Assembly: GCA_023101885.1 (NCBI GenBank)
Contig: JALPQD010000124.1
Coordinates: 4,390,580 to 4,454,579 of the forward strand
Source of the DNA: Typhlomys cinereus
Taxonomy: Eukaryota > Chordata > Mammalia > Rodentia > Platacanthomyidae
Length of the DNA: 64,000 nt
Reading direction: 5' to 3'
Shown: one piece after another, positions 23,451-34,889 of the stretch
Layout: each line of letters begins with the position of its first letter
How positions within the stretch are numbered: position 1 is the stretch's first letter
Made by a program: the position numbers and the translations under genes
Notes under the pieces: model-generated
The model's input: the letters and a program-made list of their open reading frames with translations, nothing else
What the model was told of the DNA's origin: nothing
Databases searched by the model: none

Positions 23451-23519
23451 CGCGCCACCCAAGGACTCTCCTCAAAGCAAAATCATCCGCTTCACTCTGG
23501 GTCAGAGAAAGACCTCTAG
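23451..23519 (+). CDS. NAV2: NAV2 small cassette-like exon (SKIIRFTLGQ)
   Basis: This 69-nt exon encodes the completed Ser, then APPKDSPQSKIIRFTLGQRK, Thr, Ser and two bases of Arg. Its sequence matches NAV2 between the Gln/Pro linker and the RLPGP segment. Both ends are phase 2 and the length is 23 codons exactly, so inclusion or skipping leaves the frame intact. The acceptor is strong (long T/C tract, acgcag). The donor reads ag|gtcaga, with C in place of the favoured purine at +3, so it is weaker than the other donors in this gene. Symmetry plus a weak donor suggests an alternative cassette exon; that is inference. The basic IIRF-x-LGQRK core is of unknown function. Confidence 0.92.
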   Translation, partial: RATQGLSSKQNHPLHSGSEKDL

Positions 23520-24364
23520 GTCAGACATCTCCCTGTCCTGCAACGCATGGTCTAAGCCCAAGCCGCTGAGCTCCGCTCCCTCCTTCCCTCCTCTCTGGCT
23601 GCTCTTCCCTTTGAGTCTCCCCCTTGCACGCTCGCAGTTCCTGGATCCCGAACATGCTTTGCTTAATGACCCAGTGTCGGGACTTGTGAAAGTGGCCGTG
23701 GGACCGGGTGCGTGTGTCCCTGTGCAAGCGACTTTGCTGTGGGCGTGCTTCCCATTGTGTTGACTTTTGCTTGTGACTTGTGTCTTCTTTTGGATTTAAG
23801 GAGAGGCGAGTTTCTAGAGAGCTTCTGTAGTGGGTCTGCAATGCATCTGCTTCCTGCTTTATCCCGGCCCCTGACCTCTCCTGCCCCCCTTGCTGTGTGC
23901 TGGCTTCCCTTGTGATCCTTCTGTTACTAATGAGAGACTGGCTTGTCCTTGAGTGATGATCCAAAGTGTGAATTCACAACAGCAGCGTCCCGTGTCTTCT
24001 CTCTGCTTTTAGACTCTCCGGCATAACACGGAGAGGTTGTCTCAGTTTCCTGAAATGAAAAACCTGTTTTTCTTGGTTCCAACCCTGGTTGCTCCCTGCC
24101 CTGAACTCTAGAAATTCATGTCAGGCTATGGAGCCGTCCAGGGAGATGGTGGCAGCTACCTCTCACGTGGATCGAATGGGCAACTAACTGCAGCGTAGTC
24201 TCAGTTAATCTGTATGTCGGTCTCCGTAAAGCAGGTCAGGCGAGTGTCTCCGTCTTACAGAGGAGGAAATTAAAATTTAGGAAATTTGACAAACCCTCCT
24301 CCCACCTTCCAACTACCTCTTCTCCTCCTCCTTGCCTTCTGGCGTTGCTGTGGTTTTTAAATCT

Positions 24365-24690
24365 TAACATGTAGGGACTGAGGAGGTTAAAGCTTTTTTT
24401 TTTTTTTTTTTTTAACTCGGAGGTTAAAGCTTTTTGCCTCACAAACAGAAGGATCTGAGTTTGGATCCCCACATCCCACATAAAATTACTGGGTAGATAT
24501 GGTGGCATCCTGCAATTCCGGTCTTGGAGCCTGGGAAACCCCAGAGCAAAGCAAATAAGGAGGTAGAACAACCCAGGATGATTCCCGATGCCACCCTTGG
24601 GCCTTCACCCTGAGCTGCCAGAGGCGCACACACTCAAGTGCTTCGCGCATGCATACCATGCACATGTGCACACAAATTAAACAGCAAGTA
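24365..24690 (+). mobile_element. tRNA-type SINE with duplicated head and internal poly-T
   Basis: The head motif gaggttaaagctttt occurs before and after a run of about 20 T. The body then runs normally (gatctgagtttggatccccac ... gcacacaaattaaac). Confidence 0.82.
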
Positions 24691-25464
24691 ATAAATCTTA
24701 CTGTTTGGGCCATCGCTTGGGCTTGGACGTGCCCCGTAGCATCCGGCAGAAGCTGTGGCTGCTCAGCTCTGGCCTTGCTTGTTCTGACCAGCATCTGTTT
24801 TTATTTCCCCACCGCGTCCTGGTGGAGGGAAGTCCTGCCTTCATTCCCACTTCGTGTGCAAATGCTTCAGGGTCCCAGCAGCCCCGTCTAGGACTCTGGC
24901 TGCCTTTGCTAATCAGTCGTGCCTGGAGGGGAACCCAGCCAGGCTGGTGGGGAGAAACCATGCGGTGGGCTGGCGGCGGCGCGCCTTTCCACACCACGTG
25001 GTGCCACGCTCCGTTCCGGGGAACTGGAGAGCATCTCAGTTGGCCGCTGCTTCTGGAAACCATGTCTGAGGAGGGACCGATGGTAGAGAAGAGCCTCATT
25101 CCAAGTCCCTGGAGACTGCTCCCGTGAATCCCAGCATGCTAGACACAATGGAAAGGGAAGGGAGTGACGGGCCTGGAGGGCCAGAGACCTTGCATGTGTC
25201 CCCAGGACACTGCTCGGTCCCAGGAGACGGGAGATACACTCTGATTGGAAGCAAGCGTCCATCCCACTCGTGGCTTCTTACTGGGCCCAGAGGCCCAGGA
25301 AACAAGCGGTGGGGAAGCTGAAGATGAGGGTGCGGCTCCCCCACCCCCAGGCTGGGCAGGGCACAGGCACAGGGCTTCACCCTCCCGCGTCTGACTTCCT
25401 TTAGAGTCTCCATGTGTTTGTGATACGTGGAGGCCGACAAAGGGTCACATTTTCTCTCCCTTGA

Positions 25465-25660
25465 CCTTGTACGTGGTGAGCTCTTCCCCTGCCCCCAGCA
25501 CCTAGCCTTGACCTGATAAGAACTTCAGCCCAGTAAACGGGCTAAGTGCATCAGTCACCGTTCCTTGTACGTGGTGAGCTCTTCCCCTGCCCCCAGCACC
25601 TAGCCTTGACCTGATAAGAACTTCAGCCCAGTAAACGGGCTAAGTGCATCAGTCACCGTT
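25465..25660 (+). repeat. 98-bp tandem duplication
   Basis: CCTTGTACGTGGTGAGCTC begins at 25465 and again at 25563. Both copies run identically, by eye, for 98 bp to ...catcagtcaccgtt. The near-perfect identity means a recent event or an assembly duplication. Confidence 0.95.
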
Positions 25661-27159
25661 GGTTGGCAGAAGAGACAGCCCCGCCCTCTGGCTGACTGGG
25701 CCAGCCTCCCCGAGCCCTGGAGACAGGGCTCTTGTTGATGGGCAGTGCACGGAACACCCACCAGGGCAGGTGCCCTGACGGCACAAGGGGCACTGAGCCG
25801 AGCACAGAGCTTCACCAGTAGATGCCGTGTGGGCTGGCATTAGTGGGTCTGCGCTTGGATTTCTGCCTTTGGCCATGTTGTTCCCCCCCTCCCCCCGGCC
25901 TGATGAGCGAACCCCAAGCCTTTGGTTCGTCCTGCTGACAGGAAGCAGAGGGACACCTGGCCTTGCGGAGCATCGTCCCTTGTTACCTGGGAAAAGCGTC
26001 GTCTCTGTGTCTCTGGGTCCTTTACCTGCCCTGCTGGTGCTCTGCGTCCTGAGGACTTGTCCCGGGGGACTTAGCACGCAGTGAGCACTTCGTGAACTGC
26101 AGACAGCAAGACAGCAAGGTGACGCTGCTCTTGTGGATGGACCGGGGCCGACCAGGTCTCGCAAGTTGATTCCCACACTGCCGCCTTGGGAAGCAGGCAC
26201 CTTGATCCCTACCCACACCGCCGTCTCAGGAAGTGAAATGGGCGGCGTCAGTAATAGTCGGTTCTCTTCCCAGCTGCTGAAAAGCAGATGCCGCAGAGGC
26301 GAGAGATTGAGCATTTGATCATCTCGTCTGGCATCTCTGATTGTGGGACCCCTCTGCTCCCCAGCACTTGCACACAAGCTGCCCTGCTTCCTTCCGGGGG
26401 GCCCCTCTGCAACCAGCCTTTGAAGTCGTTTGGGAGAGAAGAGCTGCTTTCTTCCCGTCAGCGCACACAGCGCGTAGAGTGGGGCGAGGGTTTGTGGTGG
26501 GTTCTGTGGCAGGAGCGAGCTTCTTCCCAAGCCTGCCTGCTCAGCTCTGCATCCTGGAGGCACTGACCCCGGCTCCGTGAGTAGCAACGTCCTCCTGCCT
26601 TTTTCTTAGACTGGTTCCCTTAAATTGAGCTTTTTACAAAAGTGCTGTGAAGGTTTGGGGGAACCCATTTGTGCCCTCTGCCAACTTGGAGCAGGTGTTA
26701 GATGATCGTGAGAGGGTGAGGGCCTCGTGTTGCGGAGCTGTGAGGTCTCTTGGGGCCGCGAATGGCACTGTCCCCCCATTTGCTCTGCCACTGACTGGCA
26801 CAGTGGGCAGCATCTGCCGAGCCACCTGCAGCCGTGCACACGGGCCAACCCCGCTCCTCACGAGCCAGGTGCTCACGTACCCAGGCCCCGTCCATCCAAG
26901 TCCCATGATGCTCAGGGACGTGAGCAGCAGTGAACTTCAGAACGCCCAGCCAAAGGCCATGCCGGGGTCCCTGCAAGCACAGAGGCTTTGTCGTTAACTC
27001 CAGCCTTGTTCTCGGCCTCCTTAATCATGCCTCGCCCCTGGGGGACAGGACCGCATCCACGCTTCTGACATTGCCCTGCGAGGTCTCCCTCCTCTGGTCC
27101 CGCTCGCTTCCCTGGCCAGCTCGTCCCACTCTGCCCTCAAGTGCCTACTTCTTCCTCTG

Positions 27160-27320
27160 TCTTTTTTGCTTGGCATTTATTTTAGAGGGAAGGTGGAGAA
27201 GGCGCACAGGTGGGCGTCACAGGGTAACGTCCTTCTTCCATGCAGGCCTCCAGGGAATGAAATCAGTCGACGGGCTCGCGATCCCGTGTCCTCCCCAATG
27301 AGCTATCTTGCCAGCCCTCT
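27160..27320 (-). mobile_element. B3-like SINE, minus strand
   Basis: gggtaacgtccttcttccatgc and cccaatgagctatcttgccagccc are the reversed middle and head of a B3-type element. Confidence 0.55.
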
Positions 27321-27326
27321 GTTACA

Positions 27327-27615
27327 TTTTTTGAGATAGCCTCTCACCCAGTAGCGCAGGCTAACCTGGAATCCAGGCAGTCTGTGTTGGGGATTTCAGG
27401 TGTGAACCAAATACATCCAGTGCTGAACTTGAACCCAGGACCTCCCGCACCCTAGACAAGTCCTCTGGCCCTGAACTGTACCTTCAGACCTCTTTTTACT
27501 GCTTTACATTTTGAGATAGGGTCTGACTAAGTTGCCCAGGCTGGCCCTGAGCCAAGTTTTTAGTCCAGGCCGACCATGAATTTGGCGTCTTCCTGCCTTG
27601 GCCTCCTGAGGAGAG
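27327..27615 (-). mobile_element. Two B1-type segments with ID-like linker, minus strand
   Basis: ttgagatagcctctcacccagtagcgcaggctaacctgg and gagatagggtctgactaagttgcccaggctggccctg are two reversed B1 bodies. They are separated by ttgaacccaggacctcccgcaccctagacaag, an ID-like segment. Confidence 0.7.
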
Positions 27616-29617
27616 AGAACATCTGACTCCACCCACCTCTGTACCCTTCGCAGACCCCCAGGAGACTGGCGCGCGCCGCCCTCTCTCTGGGGTCTTTCAA
27701 CCCTTCCTCACCATCCCACGGACCTTCAGAGTCTTCACACCCTTCTCTGGATTCCTTGTGGACGTCACCTGTGTTATCCATGTGCATGTGGCCTAGACGT
27801 CAGCCGGGGTCAGCCAGCCCTTCGGACCTCAGTAAGACGAGCAGGTCGCCCGGCCCTTTGCAGCTGAGCTGCGCGAGGACCCCACGATGGCCTTTGAAGT
27901 CTCGTCTGAATTGCACAGTTGTGGATCGGCACGCTGTGCCACGGCGCGTTTGTCTCCTTGTGGCTGAGGTTTTATTTCCTCCCACCGCACGTGCACCCAC
28001 GGTGCTCGCGCGTGAAGTGCATTTGCTGAAAGCTTCAGGTGGTGGAGAAGTCTTCACTTCAGCACACTGGCTCTGTCAGTCATTCTCCATGAGCTCAGAA
28101 GATGTGGCACCCCGACCACAAGGCCGAGGCCTCTGACCACGACCACTGTGGCAAGCACAGGACTCTTTAGTAGTCTTAAACTGGGACTCTTTTACTCCAA
28201 AGTGAGACCCACTGGTAACCCAGAGGTCTCCCCGAGTGTAAGGTCCCACTTGGCACAGATGAAGTCATTTCCTTTCTGGAATGGTCTGTAAGTAGATGAA
28301 GAGCCGCTGGTCAGTGCCCATCTTGCCTCTTTGAAAACGTCCATCCTGGGTATTGATTTTTGCTTCCCTTCTAATGACGTCACCCCGCTGTTCCTTCCTT
28401 GTCTGATTCCTTCTCGTAGTGTAGCTCCCTTTACGTCTAGCGCCTTGTGGATCCTCTGAGCAGAGGGAAGGATCGCATGCACCGAGGACCAGCAGCTGAT
28501 CTGTACAGAGTCCATCAGAAGTGCACATCCAGGGGTGGTGGCTGTTACCCCTAGGCTGTCTGTAAGGATATGGAGGTCATCGTTGTGACCCAAAGTTTCT
28601 CGAGCGAGACGGACTGTATTCTGTCCTTACACCACACAGAAGGGCAGACTAATTCAGGATCGTACCTGACCCATCCTGAGCTTGAATATCTCCCCGTATG
28701 TTTCCTGGGAAAATCTCTTGTGGTCCAGCCGGGGTGGGCACGGTGGAGCGCTCAGCCCTCCCTGCTGTTTGCAGCTTCCCGGTCCTTTAAAGATCATCAC
28801 GGAGAGCTCTGCGGGGACAGTGTCTTGGATGCAGTCCAGAGTCTTCCTCCAGGCCTGTGTGTGGGATAAAGATTCCCGCGGACGCGGCTGCTTCAGTCAG
28901 GCCAGCCCAGGGTCCTGTGCGCGCCTGAGAGCTGAGGTCGTGCTGCTTGCCGGCGCCGCTAGAAGCAGAGCCGAGTGACCCGAGAGCCCCAGTGGGTCTC
29001 CTTGGCCCTGAACCCGGAACGGTCGTGAGCCTGTTTGTGGGACCAGAGTCGTCCTCCAGAAAAGAGGAGGCAAGTTCACAGAGCGGCGGGCTCCCAGACA
29101 GGGCAGTCGCTGCTGAGCGGATCTATTGTACAGTCCTCACCAGCTCGTCTTCTCTGTCCCCTCCGCAGCCATCTTTCTTGCCCATCCAGCAGCGAAGAGT
29201 TGAAAGCATTCGCTGCTTCTATGCAAAATGCCTCCGGGCTTCCGGCTGCTGCACCATGGAGTTGCACGGAGAGGGCTGAAAGCTTTATGAGTTGAAAATT
29301 CAGACTTTTCACTCCATCTGGGGCCGGTCAGCTGAGGTTTCGGTTGCTTTTAAACACAGCTCAGTGGGTTTTGACTGAAAGATAGAGCTGAAGATGCCGC
29401 GATCATTCGTCTTTCAACCTGGCTCACTGGAAACAGCCTGCTCAGGAAGCCCCTGGATAACGTGCAGGCTGGAGACTTTCCTCCTCTCCTCTTCCGAGAA
29501 CACGCTGTAGCATCTTTACACATGGTGTGAAGAGCCTAGTGACTTGGTTTTCAAAACCATCCAAAATAAGGTGTTTTACCTAAAGAGAAAGTCTGTATGA
29601 ATGTATCCATGAGCATA

Positions 29618-29690
29618 TGTGTGTGTGCATGCATGTGTGTGTATATGTATATATATATGCATGTGTGTATGTGTGTGGGCACATGTCTTT
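29618..29690 (+). repeat. (TG)n/(TATA)n microsatellite
   Basis: Alternating TG with an internal atatgtatatatatatgc section. Confidence 0.9.
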
Positions 29691-30359
29691 AGGCTGGATC
29701 CTGCTGTTCTTGCAGAAGAATTACAGTTGCATGCATTGGCCGTGGTGAGAAGCTGGCTTCGACCTCCCAGGACTGCCACACAGAGCTGCTGGGTTCAAGC
29801 ATTGTGTCCATCCAGACACGTTTGCAGCCAGGCCTTAGGCTTCCATTGCACGCGTGCTGGGTTCGCGTGGTGGCGAATCCCTTTCCTACTCCCACAGGTT
29901 GAGTCCTTGCCATGTGCATCCCCAGATCGTGGCAAGCACCACTTCCAGTACCTTCTAGAAGAGTTGCGCTCGCAGGGTGACCGGCTCAGGTGGGGCCTTG
30001 GAGCGCCATGCTTACGCGCTCAGTGCCATGACTCGGTCTTCCAGAAAGTAGAAGTGTGTACCCAGGAGAGGAAGATGGACTCTGTGTTTTTAGTTGGCAA
30101 ACATGTTCTTATCATTTCCCCACAGAACTGCCCCCTGTGCTCGGAGGAATCCTGTTCCTGTCTTGTCACCGGACTTTGCTGGGCTCGTCACTAGCCTGTG
30201 GTCCCAGCCAGTCCTTTGATTGGCACCTGCACAGACCCCGTGTCTGTGCTGTGTTCTGTTTCGTCGTGTCTTAACCTCCTGCATGGTCCGCAGTTCCTTC
30301 TGAGACGCTGCTGTTTCCTCCACACCAATCAACCTCACCCTGTCGCTTTTGCATTTTAG

Positions 30360-30520
30360 ACTTCCGGGGCCAACCTCGAGGGTGACCTCTGCGGGCAGCG
30401 AGGCCAAAACACGTGGGGGACCCGCCGCCGCTGCGAACAACCGCCGCAGCCAGAGCTTCAACAACCACGACAAGTCCAAGCCAGTCTCCTCCCCACCGCC
30501 ACCCGGCAGCCGTGAGAAAG
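30360..30520 (+). CDS. NAV2: NAV2 exon: basic Ser/Pro-rich linker (NNRRSQSFNN)
   Basis: This 161-nt exon (phase 2 to phase 1) completes Arg and encodes LPGPTSRVTSAGSEAKTRGG, a short poly-Ala segment, then NNRRSQSFNNHDKSKPVSS, PPPPGSREK and the first base of Glu. The RRSQSFN motif is shared by navigators, and RRSxS is a typical target for basophilic kinases, so it is a plausible 14-3-3 or phosphorylation site (inference). The exon is strongly basic and proline-rich, as expected for the microtubule-associated linker. The acceptor is gcattttag and the donor is gtgagt at 30521, a consensus site. It precedes the longest intron in the window. Confidence 0.95.
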
Positions 30521-32354
30521 GTGAGTCAGCTTCATTCATGCTCTTCCCGCAGACCTGGCGCTGCTTTGGCTGAGCCTGGCTGAGGTCAAAGTCCAGACTG
30601 CAGGCGGACGGAGGGAAGGGGCGCCAGAGATGCTGACAGGGAGCTGAAGCTTTGCTGGGAGGGGCGGTGAGGAAGTGGAGAAAACACTGCTGGATGCGGA
30701 GCCAGCCGGAGTCAGAAGCCTGTTTGGGCAGGACCTGTAGGACTCTCGATTGCAGACTAGATGCACAAGGGCTCTGAAATTTGACGTTGACTGTCGCAGG
30801 CGCGTGCTGGGCATCAGGAGGCTTGTGGTGATGCCGCTTTCTTGGGGGCGAGCCTCACGTGAGCTGCTGAGCTTTTCGCTCTAGAAATGATGTGAAGGGA
30901 ATTAGGAACGAGGGAATTTTCACCTTGGAAAATAGCAGGAATGTGACTTGGCTGAAGCCAAGCCCTTGGCTGCAAATAAGGAGAAGGCGGCGTTGCCGAG
31001 GGGCCGTGGTGGTACAATGCTTCCATAAAAGGGCACGGTGCTTCCACCGTCCGCTCTGCGGGGCTCCCGGGGAAGGCGGGAGCCCCAGGAAGTCCTGCAC
31101 GGAAGGCAGTGTGTAAACCTTTGCTCATGTAAACTGCTCTCGTGTGGATTGGAGACACAGGGGCAGCCTTGAGGGTCTTCAGCCAGAGGCAGGAGCTTCC
31201 CTCCTCCTGCCAGGCAGGGGGGGGTGGACTTTGGGGCAGGAGGGTATCACCAGCTTTCTTAGAGCCCTTCTGCATGGCAGCATGTCCTGGAGTCACCCCG
31301 GGCACATGTCGCTCCATGTGCATGAGATCCAGGCAAGATGACGCCACTCGGCATCCCAGGCCGTCCTCTGGCCGCGCGATGCACACAACTCCATCCAGTC
31401 CCGAGCCGAGAGCACGGGCAGAGGAGCCGGGTCCCCCGAGCGTCACTCATCGCCGCGTTCCCCTTCAGAGATGGAGGCGACTCTTCCCGACGCGTGTGGT
31501 TTAGACACTGGGAACTGGGAGCTCTCTGGACTCAGAACCAGGATGTCTGGACTGGCCAAGGTTCTGATCCCAGCCCCGAGTCTCCCTCAGCCAAAACCAA
31601 GGGCTTTCGACTAGCCTTACTGGTTTTTGTGTGTCGGATTTATTTCTGTGGTCCTGGGAAATTACTCCGAACGTCTCACGCGAGAGGGGACTGGGGGAAG
31701 CCCTCTCCTCCTGAGCCACATCCCCAGACCAACGGTGGGCTTTGGAATTTCTCTCTTCCTCTGTTTCCCTCCTCCTTTGCTTTCTTTTTTACATCATACC
31801 CAAGTGTGTTCTTCATCAAATTGTGTGATTATTCAAACAACCTATGTTTGCAAAATAGTGCAAGGATATCTATTAAAGAAAAATTCTTTTACATGTTTCT
31901 TAGCAGGCGTCAGTAGAACATCCCGGAGACATCCTTCCAAAAATTTCACAGTGCATTCTGACCTGTCATTGGTGAGCAGCCCGTGCCAGGGGGCGCAGGG
32001 ACCACTGTGTTCCCAAGTGCGGTCTTTGCCTCCCGCCAGGAGGACAGCTTAGAGCGACAGAAGCTCTCACACGCGGCACTTCTTTCCGCGACATGCTCCC
32101 ATTCGAGGTAGTAGATAACCTGAATTGTAAGAATCCGGAGTCCTTCCCCACGGGACTAAATTATGCACTTAGCATTCTAAGTGTAATAAAGGCTCTGAAA
32201 GCATTTTTACCACTCCTGAATCATCCTCAGGAGTTTGCTCACCACTGATTGATCACATATTTTAGAGTGTGGCGGTTAATCTTAATTTTTTGTTATTACA
32301 CAAAGAGATGGTTTCATCATCGTGTCACACATATGAGTCATTGTACTTTGTTCT

Positions 32355-32640
32355 TAGCCGACCCCCACCCTCACCCATGCCCCTCACCCATGCCCCTCTC
32401 CCCTCATCCTCACCCATCCCCCTCACCCATGCCCCTCACCCACGCCCCCCACCCTCACCTATGCCCCTCACCCTCACCCATTCCCCCTCATCCAGGCCCC
32501 CCACCCTCGCCCCTCTCCCCTCACCCATGCCCCCCATCCTCACCCATCCTCCTTACCCAGGTCCCCCCTTCCCCTCTCCTTGCCCCCCACCCTCACTCAT
32601 GCCCCCCTCACCCATCCCCCCCTCTTGCTGGCCCCCTTCC
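32355..32640 (+). repeat. C-rich tandem repeat (CTCACCCATGCCC type)
   Basis: About 285 bp are built from CTCACCCATGCCC/CCACCCTCACC modules of variable length (about 12-24 bp). The minus strand is therefore full of GGGG runs and could form G-quadruplexes. There is no coding role. Confidence 0.9.
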
Positions 32641-32727
32641 TGAAGCTGACAGAATCCAGTGAGGTGCTGCCCTTTCTGCCACAGTCGTAGTGACCTTCCT
32701 TCTCAGAGTGGCTTGGAGTGGTCGCCA

Positions 32728-32976
32728 CACACACACCACACACACACCACACACCTGCCACACACATACCACACACCTGCCACACACACGCTACATACAC
32801 CCCCCACCCACCTGCCACACACATACACACACCACACACACCTGTCACACACATCACATGCACACACCACACATACACATGCCACACACCTACCATACAC
32901 ACACAGACACACACACAGACACACACACACAGACACACACACACAGACACACACACACACAGACACACACACACAG

Positions 32977-33010
<34 letters not shown>

Positions 33011-33023
33011 ACACACACTCCTA
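32728..33023 (+). repeat. (CA)n-rich array
   Basis: About 300 bp of CACA with CCACACACCTGC and later CAGACACACA interruptions. The His/Thr- and Cys/Val-rich open frames across it are artefacts. Confidence 0.97.
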
Positions 33024-33289
33024 CTCACCTGGCAACACCAAGTAAGTTTTCATCTCCACTTGGGCCGAGATGCACAGGCACCTCTCTCCGGGCGCACATG
33101 TGTCACGGAGGCAAACAAGGCCTGGAAGGGCTCTGAGGGGCCCTGTTGCCTGCACCCCGAGTGAAGACCCATCTTTGGCTTTCTCTGCTCTTGATATTTG
33201 GAAAACTTGGGGTTTCTTTCTGTCCGTGTGAGCAGAAAAAGGGAGAAATAGTAAAGGCTTTGTATTTTGTACTTTTTATTCTCTCATGT

Positions 33290-33660
33290 TTCCTACATGA
33301 ATACAGCAAAGCTGTGACACTTCATACCTGATCCCCAGTCCACCCCTCCTCTTCTGGCAGCCTCCTTCTTCCATTCCCGACTCCCTCCTGTTTTCAAGCC
33401 TTTCACGTGTGGGGTCCACCGAGCTCTGGGTCGCCTCGGATGCACGCGCCTGGGTAGGTGCTGTAGATGAGTCCTGTATCGGGGGACACACCACTGAGGA
33501 CCGCGTCGTCCCCTCCCAGGGAGGCGCAGGGCCTCTTGAGATCTTTCCCCTCCGGTCATGTCCAGGTGTGAAGCCTGGCCACGCCCCTTCCTCCAGCAGA
33601 CGCCTACATTCTTACAGCTCGCTCTTCCTTGGTGTTCCTGAGCCTTGGGGTGGGGGAAAG
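33290..33660. mobile_element. Rodent L1 3'-end fragment (copy A)
   Basis: A C/T-rich block, then ctttcacgtgtggggtccaccgag, ggcgcagggcctcttgagatc, and tccttggtgttcctgagccttggggtggggg. The order of these modules is the same in the copies near 38.1 and 40.8 kb and matches a rodent L1 3'-UTR-type repeat as I recall it. Confidence 0.5.
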
Positions 33661-34608
33661 ACTTTGTCTAAAACTAAAGCCCATGGAAGCTGCTTCTCGA
33701 TCTGTCCTAATCTGCTGACTTAGTTCAGAAGACCCCGGGGAGAGGAGGCAAAGGCCCTTCGGTGACTGCCGCATTTCCTGATCTGCCCCCCACCCCCTAC
33801 ACTCCTTCCCCCGAGAGGTGTAAGGTGGAGCAGCACACATGGGCCTCTCCCTCCGTGTGGACAGTTCCAGAACCAGCACACGCTACGGCTCCACTGTGCA
33901 TCTTTGCTTGCAGACAGTAAGCCTGGTTTGGGGGAGCTGGGAGAATGAGGGTGCAAATTGTTTTAGAAGGTGAACTACCTAACTGATAGTGTCGTCAGGG
34001 GTCAAAAACCACTGCCTGCCCGGCGTCCAGCTGGTGTTGACTGTGAGCGTGACCTTCCGGTTGTCACAGTACTGTGTCCATCTGGTTCCTTTTAATTTCA
34101 AGGGTCAGCGGTGCTAAAGCCTTTGGCATCCCAGTGCTTTCTGGCTGTTTCTCTCGGGTTCACCCGCACTTAGGGCTTGTTCACCGTTTATTTAAGAAGT
34201 CTTCCAGTTGTTTTTAATCTCTGAAGTTCTGTATTTGGCCATATCCCGTCCCATAAGTGCAGTGACCTTGCTGTGGGCCTGTGAGTCCAGCTGACCAGTG
34301 GACGGGGTGAAGGGATGCTGGCCAGAGGAGGAGGGGCCGTAGCCCCTCATGCTTCCCCCCACGGCCCCAGCTCCACAGTGACATTCAGGAATGCTTGACC
34401 CTTCTCTGCACCAATGTGGGGCTTCCGGGGGCTGGACTGAACCCGCCCGTGACCTGCCTGTCCCTGGCTGCACTGGCCTTCGTGTCTGTCAGCGCGCGTT
34501 TTGCTGGGCAGCCAGTGTCTCTTGGGCAGGATGGAGGTCAGGGGTCTGTAAGGGGTCGAGGTCACAGCCTGTCTGCAGGTGCCTGTGTGAGGGGGTGCTG
34601 GAGAGCGT

Positions 34609-34889
34609 CTAGCACATGCTCCTGGTAGCTGCGAGGCCTCCAGCATATGCTCCTGGTAGCTGCGAGGCCTCCAGCACATGCTCCTGGTAGTTGCGAGGCC
34701 TCCAGCACATGCTCCTGGTAACTGTGAGGCCTCCAGCACATGCTCCTGGTAGCTGCGAGGCCTCCAGCATATGCTCCTGGTAGCTGCGAGGCCTCCAGCA
34801 CATGCTCCTGGTAACTGCGAGGCCTCCAGCACATGCTCCTGGTAGCTGCGAGGCCTCCAGCACATGCTCCTGGTAGCTGTGAGGCTTCG
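34609..34889 (+). repeat. 31-bp minisatellite, 9 copies
   Basis: CACATGCTCCTGGTAGCTGC plus gaggcctccag repeats every 31 bp (cctggt at 34621, 34652 and onwards). Copies differ by one or two bases (cacatg/catatg, agctgc/aactgc/agttgc). It gives a long minus-strand open frame of ATRSMCWRPRSYQEH-type repeats, which I regard as non-genic. Confidence 0.97.

Larger units (their letters stand above)
23520..30359 (+). other. NAV2: NAV2 intron, 6.8 kb
   Basis: A tRNA-type SINE with an internal poly-T and a duplicated head lies at 24365-24690 (+). An exact-looking 98-bp tandem duplication lies at 25465-25660. A B3-like SINE (27160-27320) and B1-type sequence (27327-27615) lie on the minus strand, and a TG/TATA run at 29618-29690. 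There are two long minus-strand open frames without recognisable homology (25649-26587 and 28192-28593). Other parts show nothing beyond ordinary intron. Confidence 0.85.
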
